Shown here in pieces: positions 55,229-62,710 of a DNA stretch of 64,000 nucleotides. The notes beneath the pieces are model-generated. The model saw only the letters and a list, made by a program, of their open reading frames with translations, ran no database searches and had not been told where the DNA came from. Within the stretch, counting starts at the first letter, position 1. Every line of letters starts with the position of its first letter. Source of the stretch: Phascolarctobacterium sp. (GTDB taxonomy: Bacteria > Bacillota > Negativicutes > Acidaminococcales > Acidaminococcaceae); the NCBI GenBank assembly GCA_030523325.1, contig JAUNIS010000001.1, forward strand, positions 1 through 64,000, given 5' to 3'. The translations under genes and the position numbers were made by a program.

Positions 55229-55255
55229 GTAGTAAAAAACTATGCTGAATTTCAA

Positions 55256-55287
55256 GGGAGTCACAAATTGTGACTCCCCATTTTTTT
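55256..55287 (+). terminator. Terminator of the island operon
   Basis: A perfect 10-bp stem (gggagtcaca / tgtgactccc), 3-base loop and seven T on the plus strand. It marks the right end of the island genes. Confidence 0.9.
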
Positions 55288-55356
55288 ACATAATATAATT
55301 TTCGAAAAAATATCCTTATTAGATTCAAGATTTTCTTCTATATCTAACTCTCCTGC

Positions 55357-56253
55357 CTAGCGAAAATCCGCAACGTCGACGCCTTCAGAACGTACTATGT
55401 CACGCAGATGCTCCAAGGCAGCAGCATCCGGGCGGTAAAAATCAGTTGTCGGTTGCTCAAGACCTAAGGCTTCGTATTTTATAGTACCGTACTTATGATA
55501 AGGAAGAAGCTCGATTCGTGCCTTAGGCAAATGCTCGTGTACATAGCAAGCCGTCGCACGAATATTTTCTTCGTCATCGTTAACTCCGCCAATGGTCGGA
55601 ATACGAATGACAACTCTCGCATCAACCTCGTTAAGACGACTAACATTCGCCAAGGTTTGCTCGTTGCCAAGTCCCGTATAAAAGCGATGCTTCTCGTCAT
55701 CCATGTGCTTAATATCCATAAAGATTAAGTCCATACGAGCCAAAATATGCTTAACCTTGTCAAAATTAAAATAACCACAGGTTTCAATGTCCAAGCTATA
55801 GCCCAAATCGTAAAGCTTTTGACTTAAATAATCAAGAAGCTCCGTCTGATAAGTAGCCTCGCCGCCTGAAAAAGTTACCCCGCCATTACTACCTCGTAAA
55901 AATGTAGCATCCTTTTCCACAGCCTTAATTAAATCATCCGCATCGTGATAGCTCACCAAAAATGAACGAGCTCCCTTAGGACAAGCAGCGACACAGGCAC
56001 CGCAACTAATGCAATGCTCTCGCTGTAAATTTAAATTGATGCCGATATGTTGAGGACAAACCTTCGCGCAAGCCCCACAGCCAATACAATTACGCTCGTA
56101 CCAGCCAACCTTTTGAGTTGCTTGCATGCCCTCGGGGTTGGAACACCATTTACAATGCATAGGACAGCCAGCTAAAAATAAAATTGTGCGAATACCATCC
56201 CCATCATTAACCGAAAATGGCTGAGCCTGCATGACATAGCCTTTTACACCCAT
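55357..56253 (-). CDS. Glycyl-radical-enzyme activating protein (radical SAM)
   Basis: A 298-residue activase with the radical SAM motif CPMHCKWC (CxxxCxxC) near residue 30, a two-cluster ferredoxin insert (CIGCGACAKVCP and CISCGACVAACP), and the SAM-binding GGVTFSGGEAT. It installs the glycyl radical on the enzyme encoded upstream. The ATG at 56253 has GGAGGAG upstream. The last 36 or so codons appear to have come with the island, because an older version of the same end lies at 52278. Confidence 0.93.
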   Translation of the reverse strand: MGVKGYVMQAQPFSVNDGDGIRTILFLAGCPMHCKWCSNPEGMQATQKVGWYERNCIGCGACAKVCPQHIGINLNLQREHCISCGACVAACPKGARSFLVSYHDADDLIKAVEKDATFLRGSNGGVTFSGGEATYQTELLDYLSQKLYDLGYSLDIETCGYFNFDKVKHILARMDLIFMDIKHMDDEKHRFYTGLGNEQTLANVSRLNEVDARVVIRIPTIGGVNDDEENIRATACYVHEHLPKARIELLPYHKYGTIKYEALGLEQPTTDFYRPDAAALEHLRDIVRSEGVDVADFR

Positions 56254-56291
56254 CTTCTCCTCCAAAAAAATTTCCACAAAACTTATAAAAG

Positions 56292-56320
56292 GACGCAGCC
56301 CTTTTTTCAAAAGGCTGCGG
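56292..56320 (-). terminator. Attenuating hairpin between glycyl radical enzyme and activase
   Basis: Stem cgcagcc/ggctgcg (56294-56300, 56313-56319) followed on the minus strand by TCCTTTTAT. The weak tail fits partial termination, giving less activase than enzyme. Confidence 0.5.
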
Positions 56321-56344
56321 CTCCTCATAATTTATAAATACTTT

Positions 56345-58729
56345 TTAGTACATTCCGTGTGCAGATCTAGCCATGATGGAGTCTTGCATTTCACGAGAAA
56401 GATTTACCCAATGAGCAGAATAACCAGCAACACGAACAAGCAAATCTTTATAATTTTCCGGATGAGCTTGCGCGTCCTTCAATACCTCGTTATCGATAGT
56501 ATTGAATTGAACGTGGAAAGCCCCCAGGCTAAAGTAAGATTGCAGCATATTGCCAAAATTAGCCTTGCCTCTCGGAGTAGCCAAAAGCTCGGGGCTAAGT
56601 CTTTGGTTAAGAAGAATGCCACCAGAATGAATGTCGTGATTCATTTTTGCTGCAGATTTCATGGCTGCAAGACAAGTACCTTTATCCGTGCCGGTGTAAG
56701 GGGATACACCTTCGCTGATGGGTTCCATTGCCTTACGTCCATCAGGAGTTGCACCAAGAACTTTACCAGTAGGCATATAGTTAGAGATACCCATGAAGGC
56801 AGTGATATAGTTATGGCCGTAGGTATCTTTGTATTTGATAACCTCTTGATGATAGAAATCAGCCAATTTTTTCGCGATGCCATCAACATAATCGTTATCA
56901 TTACCATATTTAGGAACTGCTTGAGCTTTGGCACGCAGCTCTTCGTAGCCTTCCCAGTTGGCATTCAATGCATCGATAATCTCTGACAAAGTCGTAACCT
57001 TGTCTTCGTAAACAAGCTTTTTAATTACAGCAAGACAATTAGCAGTTACAGACAGACCAACACCAGTGAATACAGGACCGATATTATATTTAGCGCCACC
57101 TTCAACAAGGTCCTTGCCGTTAATCATGCAATATTCGTTGCAAGCAGAAAGGAAAGGACGATAACCTTGCTCACGGTGAATTTGCTGAGCAGTGTTCAAG
57201 GAAATTACCCCATGCTTAACCATATAAGCAAATTGTTTCTTCCAAGCAGCGATGATTTCTTCGTAAGATGTAAAGGTCTTAGGATCTTTTTCCTCCAGTG
57301 CAACTCTTACACCTGAGAGACGGGACTTGCCTTCGTTAAGAGCAAATTCCAAAGCAGCAGTAAAGCTGATATTACAAGAAGAGGTCCATTCGTAGGTTTT
57401 TCTGGAGTGAGGTACTACGCAGCCACAGTTATTCCAATCCTTGGAGTCTTGTGGGTCATAGCCCAGGTTAGCCAGCATTTGATAACCAGTTCTATCGCTA
57501 TGAATTGCCGGGAAGCCGCAGCCAGTAGAAACAAGGTCGGCAACAGCCATGAGAAATTCTTGCGGACAATCCGCAGGAACACGACAAGACAAAGTCGGTT
57601 GATGGCTCTTAAGATTTTTGGTAGCTTTGATACACATATAAGTTACATCGTTAATAGCACAGCTGCCGTCAACCTTGGTACCGCCAATGGTAAGGTTTTC
57701 GAAATTGGTGTAACCAGCGAAGAAACCTGTAGTGTTCTTGGAAATAGTCCAAGCCCATTCGGAATATTTGAGCCACAAGAGTTCGATAAGTTCTTGAGCA
57801 GCAGCCTCGTCAATTTTTCCTGCTTCCAAATCTTTCTTGTAGTAAGGATATACAAATTGGTCGAAGCGACCTACGTTGAGAGCCAAACCATTTTCGGAGA
57901 AAATTGCGCACATTTGGGTGAACCAAATCAATTGGATTGCTTCTCTGAAATTAGTGGGCGGGTTTTCGGGAACTACAGCCAGTACCGCAGCAATTTCTTC
58001 AAGTTCTGCCTTGCGAACAGGGTCCTTTTCTACAGCAGCCATTTCTAAAGCTTTGTCTGCATAACGTTTACCCCAAAGAATAACGCCTTCACAAACGAGG
58101 ACGATTGCTTTATAATAATTAATTTTTTGAGTATTGGTGCCATCGGTCTCATCCAAAACAGCCAGATGCTCTTCGGCTTCCTTCTTAATACCGCCAAAGC
58201 CTTTCGGTAAAATTACGTCGATATAGTCCGGAGACATTTCGCCGATACCATTACGCCATTTAGAGTCCGTATCAATAAAACCAGTGTCGACGCCAATTAA
58301 TTTAGTAGCTTCAGATGTACGTGCTAAGAAAATTTCCTCGATGGATTTACCTTTCCAATAGGGGAAAATTTCCTCGCGCAATTCTTTGATTTGTTCTTCA
58401 GAAATATCGTAAGGATCTTGAGGACGAGTGGGGAAAGTATCCATCTCGTCATTAATCCATTTCCAGCCAAATTCCGGAGTAACAATACCACATTTACGGT
58501 ACTCACCGGTTGTGCCTACGATTAATTCGCCGTCCCAAATTGTTACAGTTACTTCGCTGCAAGCATCCTTAAATGCTTGTGCTGTACGGATAATTTGCGG
58601 GAGACCCTCAGTTCTCTTAAAAGAGTTGGTCCAGCTACGTGCTCTCTCTGTAGAGATGTGAGGCATGTTGTCCACATAATATTGTCTAATTTTTTCAACT
58701 CTTGCGGTACTACCTTGTGCTGTTTTCAT
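56345..58729 (-). CDS. Glycyl radical enzyme, PFL2-like, substrate unassigned
   Basis: A 794-residue glycyl radical enzyme. The C-terminal radical site is VRVAGYSAHW with Gly769. The active-site loop reads DWNNCGCVVPHSRK: the thiyl Cys is probably Cys437, but position +2 is Val439, where glycerol dehydratase, CutC, HypD, isethionate lyase and arylacetate decarboxylases have Glu. Gly/His/Arg-rich substrate regions such as SDRTGYQML precede it. AAGGAG precedes the ATG. It lies between the GntR gene and the activase in one operon. No microcompartment genes or small subunit accompany it, so the substrate is open. Confidence 0.88.
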   Translation of the reverse strand: MKTAQGSTARVEKIRQYYVDNMPHISTERARSWTNSFKRTEGLPQIIRTAQAFKDACSEVTVTIWDGELIVGTTGEYRKCGIVTPEFGWKWINDEMDTFPTRPQDPYDISEEQIKELREEIFPYWKGKSIEEIFLARTSEATKLIGVDTGFIDTDSKWRNGIGEMSPDYIDVILPKGFGGIKKEAEEHLAVLDETDGTNTQKINYYKAIVLVCEGVILWGKRYADKALEMAAVEKDPVRKAELEEIAAVLAVVPENPPTNFREAIQLIWFTQMCAIFSENGLALNVGRFDQFVYPYYKKDLEAGKIDEAAAQELIELLWLKYSEWAWTISKNTTGFFAGYTNFENLTIGGTKVDGSCAINDVTYMCIKATKNLKSHQPTLSCRVPADCPQEFLMAVADLVSTGCGFPAIHSDRTGYQMLANLGYDPQDSKDWNNCGCVVPHSRKTYEWTSSCNISFTAALEFALNEGKSRLSGVRVALEEKDPKTFTSYEEIIAAWKKQFAYMVKHGVISLNTAQQIHREQGYRPFLSACNEYCMINGKDLVEGGAKYNIGPVFTGVGLSVTANCLAVIKKLVYEDKVTTLSEIIDALNANWEGYEELRAKAQAVPKYGNDNDYVDGIAKKLADFYHQEVIKYKDTYGHNYITAFMGISNYMPTGKVLGATPDGRKAMEPISEGVSPYTGTDKGTCLAAMKSAAKMNHDIHSGGILLNQRLSPELLATPRGKANFGNMLQSYFSLGAFHVQFNTIDNEVLKDAQAHPENYKDLLVRVAGYSAHWVNLSREMQDSIMARSAHGMY

Positions 58730-58828
58730 TTTAGCTCCTTACCTTTCTGAAAAATATTGTAAAAAACCAAGTACCCAACGGTTTATAATTTTCTTTTGAA
58801 AATGGGACTTGTTCACAGTAACTAAATT

Positions 58829-59500
58829 TTAAAGTTCGGGATGCTGAGCAAGATACTCGGAAAGACGTTGGCCTGCGTTCAGCAAATGCTTGCGTAAAAT
58901 AGTCTTGGCCAATCTTTTATCACCCTTACGACAAGCCTCGAGCAGATTCCTGTGTTCTGCGTGTGAATCATCCTTGTGCAACATTCCGTCTAAGTACAGT
59001 GTCGTATAGCGACTCACATGGCTGTGCAGCTTAGCGATAAGCTTTAACAAAGTCTCGTTGCCACAACGTTCGTAAAGTTTGTTGTGAAACTGCTGATTGA
59101 TTTTACTGTAAAGTACAGGCTCCGTGCAAAACTCTTCTTCATCGAGCAAACCTTCCAGGATAAAAAAATCTTCTTCTGTGAGGTTGGGCATAGAACGAGC
59201 AAGCGCTTCACATTCTGTTATCTGACGGACGTCAAAAATTTCTAAAGCCTCCTCAAGAGTCATGCGTTTAACATTGGCTCCCTTGTTAGCCGTAAACTCG
59301 ATAAGGCCCTCTCCCTCTAGCGCCTTCATGGCCTCGCGCAGGGTACTTATACTAACGCCATAGCGCTGAGCTAGTGTGTCCTGCTTAAGCACCATTCCTC
59401 CCTTTAGCGTGCCGTCAAGAATCTCCTGTCTGAGCTTGATAATAATCATTCCAGCCATTGATAAATGGTTTCTTAAATCGTATGCGAATAACTTTTCCAT
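58829..59500 (-). CDS. GntR-family regulator with FCD domain
   Basis: A 223-residue protein. It has a winged helix N-terminus (IIKLRQEILDGTLKGG, then YGVSISTLREAMKALEGEGLIEF) and an all-helical FCD ligand domain with likely metal-binding His residues (INQQFHNKLY, SHAEHRNLLEAC, LRKHLL). It is divided from the glycyl radical gene by 99 bp and shares its direction, so it probably controls the operon. The ribosome binding site is poor, and the predicted transcript starts only a few bases before the ATG, so translation may be nearly leaderless. Confidence 0.88.
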   Translation of the reverse strand: MEKLFAYDLRNHLSMAGMIIIKLRQEILDGTLKGGMVLKQDTLAQRYGVSISTLREAMKALEGEGLIEFTANKGANVKRMTLEEALEIFDVRQITECEALARSMPNLTEEDFFILEGLLDEEEFCTEPVLYSKINQQFHNKLYERCGNETLLKLIAKLHSHVSRYTTLYLDGMLHKDDSHAEHRNLLEACRKGDKRLAKTILRKHLLNAGQRLSEYLAQHPEL

Positions 59501-59509
59501 AACATCTCA

Positions 59510-59539
59510 AGTATAACATACTTACTAATAAAAGAACAA
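59510..59539 (-). promoter_or_regulatory. Promoter of the gntR-glycyl radical enzyme operon
   Basis: TTGTTC (59534-59539), an 18-bp spacer and extended -10 TG-T-TATACT (-10 at 59510-59515). The start site would be about 59503. Confidence 0.55.
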
Positions 59540-59547
59540 CAAGTTTA

Positions 59548-59590
59548 AGAAAATTTTCTAATGTATACAATATACATTAGAAAATTTTCT
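59548..59590. promoter_or_regulatory. Perfect 43-bp palindrome, likely GntR operator
   Basis: Two exact 20-bp arms (59548-59567 and 59571-59590) flank a 3-base centre. The core ATGTATAC-AATATACAT resembles the TGTATACA words bound by FCD-type GntR proteins. It lies just upstream of the gntR promoter. A terminator is less likely because it is AT-rich and no T run follows. Confidence 0.65.
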
Positions 59591-59701
59591 GTTTTGTGAA
59601 AAATTAAAAAATTTATTCTGCCTTCACAAAAAAAATTTTATGAAGCATTAATCCAACAACTTTTAAATTTTTTTCATTCCAACTGATTACTCCCAAAAAA
59701 C

Positions 59702-59728
59702 AAAAAATGCACCCTTAAAGTGCATTTC
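59702..59728 (-). terminator. Terminator of the small Cys-tail gene
   Basis: Stem aaatgcac/gtgcattt with a 7-base loop and a long T run on the minus strand, about 18 bp after the stop. Confidence 0.8.
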
Positions 59729-59744
59729 CTGTTCATAATATCAT

Positions 59745-60080
59745 TTACTTGTTGGCTAACAGTTTAGCACATGCCGCACAAGCCGGACAGTCGCAATAAT
59801 CCGCTCCCTTGGCTTCAAGTTCAGCGGCGTGAGCTCCTATAGCAGCGGCAGTATCTTTACCTAAAGCAGCAATTACAGGTTCTAACTTCATTGCAGCAGC
59901 AACCTGTGCCGGTGTCATAATATCAACTTTAGCTTCTGCAATTAAATTTTCCCTAGCTACATCTTCGTCATCTTTGCCGATTGATTCTAAATATTTTTTA
60001 GCAGCACTTTTAAGTTCTGCACAAGCAGAGGGCGCGTTGTAAGCTTCTTGGGCAGCTTCTACAAAAACAGACTTGTTCAT
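59745..60080 (-). CDS. Small helical protein with C-terminal Cys cluster, unknown
   Basis: A 111-residue, Ala-rich, probably helical protein whose C-terminus carries a CDCPACAAC cluster, a likely metal site. AAGGAGG precedes the ATG. It has its own terminator. I recognise no family with confidence; such small proteins are sometimes annotated loosely as heat-shock or chaperone-like. Nothing here supports that name. Confidence 0.65.
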   Translation of the reverse strand: MNKSVFVEAAQEAYNAPSACAELKSAAKKYLESIGKDDEDVARENLIAEAKVDIMTPAQVAAAMKLEPVIAALGKDTAAAIGAHAAELEAKGADYCDCPACAACAKLLANK

Positions 60081-60213
60081 GATGAATCCTCCTTATATTA
60101 AACTCGAACTGAGTATAGCATACCCCATTCGCAAAATCAATAATTAACTCCAAATGCAAAACATCATGCTCTCTGCGAGCCAAATTTTTTTTTAGCAGGA
60201 CTTACATATATCG

Positions 60214-61113
60214 CTAACGTATTATCTTGCCAATTCTATTAAAGATTTGTAAAGCATTTTTATAGTAAAAATCTTCATGGTATTTTTCTGGAATAACGTT
60301 CCCGAGAATTTCAATATAGGCAGGAATGTTAACTAAGGGCCAGTCGCTACCATACATTACTTTGCTGTAATCACCCATATATTGCAGCCAGGTACGCAAA
60401 TTATCGAAAACACCTTGATACTTTTTTAATGCATCCGCAACATTTGGCTTGCCGGATATTATGCCTGATAAATCCAACGCCACATTTTTATTCTTGGCAG
60501 CTACCTCGCAAGCATCAATAAACCAAGGACAACCACAATGCGCAAGAACAAATTTTGTGTCAGGAAAATCTGCAGCTGCATCATCTACCGTCAGAGGATG
60601 GCTATATTTTAAATGAGCCCTAGGCCAAGCAGTATCTCCTGTATGTATCACGATAGGCACGTCATAAGCTTTTGCCAATTCGAATAAAGGCCAATGTATT
60701 CTATCATTTACGTAGACAGAATTATATCCAGGATATAGTTTAATTCCCATTACATGGCTTTTTTCTATCGGAAGCTTCAGGTAATACTCAAATTCGAGAG
60801 CAGTTTTTTCAGCAAGAGATTCGTTAATAAGGTCGCTCTGTACTCCTAAACAATAACCTATGTTATCTCCTTGATTAAAATTTTCTTCGTCAAATGGACC
60901 ACTTAGATCTATAAAACGAGGCTGAATTCCACCATAACGCACACTGCCATCATAAGTATTACCCATGGCTATACTAAAGATAATATTATTCTCCTTGGCA
61001 ATTTCTTGCCAACAATCAGAAGTGTTCTCATGTCCGGCCGCCTTAGCCAAAATATCGAAGCCATCTACATTAAAATAATGAAAATGCGCATCTATTATCG
61101 GTCCGTTATACAT
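60214..61113 (-). CDS. Amidohydrolase family 2 metal-dependent hydrolase/decarboxylase
   Basis: A 299-residue TIM-barrel enzyme. It has the metal-binding DAHFHYF near residue 8, VIHTGDT with a following His, LAHCGCPWF, and YGSDWP near the C-terminus, the usual set for amidohydrolase-2 proteins (hydrolases and non-oxidative decarboxylases). The ATG at 61113 has AAAGGAG upstream. It follows the thioesterase gene by 60 bp and is probably co-transcribed. The substrate is unknown. Confidence 0.8.
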   Translation of the reverse strand: MYNGPIIDAHFHYFNVDGFDILAKAAGHENTSDCWQEIAKENNIIFSIAMGNTYDGSVRYGGIQPRFIDLSGPFDEENFNQGDNIGYCLGVQSDLINESLAEKTALEFEYYLKLPIEKSHVMGIKLYPGYNSVYVNDRIHWPLFELAKAYDVPIVIHTGDTAWPRAHLKYSHPLTVDDAAADFPDTKFVLAHCGCPWFIDACEVAAKNKNVALDLSGIISGKPNVADALKKYQGVFDNLRTWLQYMGDYSKVMYGSDWPLVNIPAYIEILGNVIPEKYHEDFYYKNALQIFNRIGKIIR

Positions 61114-61172
61114 TTCTTGCTCCTTTAACATTTAATACAGCGATAAGCTCTTTGTAAACTTCTTTTAAGCAC

Positions 61173-61592
61173 TTAATGCTGTTCTCTATTTCTTAAAACG
61201 TAAAACGTTCCGGTCGCGGTAGCGTAAAGAGTTTCTTTGTCATCAAAGCATTTTGCCTCGGTTATTATGGATGTTCTACCTACGTGAATTATATCAGCGG
61301 TTGCATAAACCAAAGTATTTGTTTTCGCTCCACGAATGAAGTTAATATTAAGGTTCATTGTGACAACGTTTTTTCCTTGAATCATACAACTAAGTCCCAT
61401 TACTGTATCTAAAAGACCGCTAATCGCACCGCCATGTGCTATGGCATGAGCATTGCTAATGTCTTCCGTTATTAACATGGATAAAGTTAATTTCTTGTCC
61501 TTTATCCCTGCAACTTTAATGCCGCAAAGCTTACGCCAACCAGTTTGTTCGCAGCGATTATGAAGGATTTCTAATATTTCTTGTTCGTTCAT
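61173..61592 (-). CDS. PaaI-type hotdog thioesterase
   Basis: A 139-residue hotdog protein with the PaaI core AHAIAHGGAISGLLDTVMGLSC and the following VTMNLNINFIRGAKTNTLVYATADIIHVGRTSIITEA. It is expected to hydrolyse an acyl-CoA, often an aromatic one. The ribosome binding site is weak (GGGAAAA). It pairs with the amidohydrolase gene. Confidence 0.85.
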   Translation of the reverse strand: MNEQEILEILHNRCEQTGWRKLCGIKVAGIKDKKLTLSMLITEDISNAHAIAHGGAISGLLDTVMGLSCMIQGKNVVTMNLNINFIRGAKTNTLVYATADIIHVGRTSIITEAKCFDDKETLYATATGTFYVLRNREQH

Positions 61593-61885
61593 AATTAAAA
61601 AATTTTCCCTTTTTCTATATGCTTAGGATTAAATCACATATAATATTATAATTTTGTCTACGAAAATGTCAACATTACTTAAGATTACAACTGCAAGAGT
61701 AAAAACTGCGTTGGCGTTTTAGATGCTTAAAGTTTTTGATTATTGAAATGTATTTTAAAAAATTCCTCCCCAAGAAATCCTGGGATCACTGCAAAATTTT
61801 CGAAAACTGTGTTACGCCTCAGTACTGTTTTATCCCTTGCTCGTATATAATGATGACAAGAATATTTTTAAGGAGGCACGGAGCA

Positions 61886-62698
61886 ATGAAAAAAGTACTT
61901 CGTTATGCTTGCCTTGCTGCAGGTATAACTTTGTTTGGCGCCACCGCCTATTTGTACACTAGTTTTTATCACATGCCCAAATTTGTACGGGTCACGGATA
62001 ACAACTATCACAAGGACAACGACAATAATCTGCTCCTACTTCAAGGCAAAATCGCTGCCAAGGAAGAGGTAACTGATAAGAAGCTAAAGGTATCCTTTAA
62101 AACACCCATCATGCAACGCAAGGTGGAGATGCTCCAGTATTACCTAGAAGATGACAAGGTAAAGGCGGGCTGGAAAGATAAGGCTGTGCCCAGCTTTAAG
62201 GATAAGACGGGCAAGGAATGGAGCAATCCTCCTTTTTATAAAACACATACCACCAACACATTCTTCCATGATTTTTATCTGGATAAAGGCGATTTGCCTA
62301 TTAGCAGCGTTTATCTGAAGGATGACTTTGATATGACAAAGTACGCCGATAAGTTTGGAGTCATTGCTAGACTGCCAAAAGAAAGCACCCCTGCTGGCTT
62401 TGAATATAAGCGGAATTTTTATGTGCAGCGTACTACGGCCCCTAATAACATTGGCAGTGTACGTATATATTATAAGGTACTAAATCTTGCCAAGCCAATG
62501 CCTGAGTTTACCATTGTGGGCAGCCAGTATAATAAAAAGGTCAACAAGTCCAATCATTATGCCCGCTTCTATGATAAGCGTATGGAACCGGAGGAAATGC
62601 GCAGTTCATATACTGAGGACCGCTTTGATGCAGCACTGGGCACCTTCCTTTTGGGAATATGCTTTACGCTGGTTGGCTTGTTTAAAGCTAAGGAATAA
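61886..62698 (+). CDS. TMEM43-like membrane protein
   Basis: About 270 residues. One N-terminal transmembrane helix (about 5-25), a large extracytoplasmic domain and a C-terminal membrane segment (ALGTFLLGICFTLVGLF). The block PIMQRKVEMLQYY, followed by KEWSNPPF and a His-rich turn, resembles the LRR-x-VEMYQW and W-S-x-x-P pattern of TMEM43/DUF1625 proteins. AAGGAGG precedes the ATG at 61886; the 50 codons before it lack support. It is followed 12 bp later by a zinc-ribbon membrane gene. Confidence 0.6.
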   Translation: MKKVLRYACLAAGITLFGATAYLYTSFYHMPKFVRVTDNNYHKDNDNNLLLLQGKIAAKEEVTDKKLKVSFKTPIMQRKVEMLQYYLEDDKVKAGWKDKAVPSFKDKTGKEWSNPPFYKTHTTNTFFHDFYLDKGDLPISSVYLKDDFDMTKYADKFGVIARLPKESTPAGFEYKRNFYVQRTTAPNNIGSVRIYYKVLNLAKPMPEFTIVGSQYNKKVNKSNHYARFYDKRMEPEEMRSSYTEDRFDAALGTFLLGICFTLVGLFKAKE

Positions 62699-62710
62699 GG
62701 AGGGACGCAA

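Larger units (their letters stand above)
52397..55356. mobile_element. Genomic island inserted at the 3' end of the activase gene
   Basis: About 2.96 kb bounded by two versions of the activase 3' end (52284-52396 and 55363-55475). All its genes run on the plus strand, opposite to the host operon: a HigA/ImmA-like protein, a frame-broken small ORF, a DUF4417-like protein and two small unknown proteins, ending in a strong terminator. No integrase or transposase is inside, so it is either a mobilised cargo or a decayed integrative element. Confidence 0.65.

Noticed and set aside
59548-59590. Reading the 43-bp palindrome as a transcription terminator
   Set aside because: It is AT-rich, has no adjacent T run in a useful direction, and the neighbouring small gene has its own terminator at 59702-59728.
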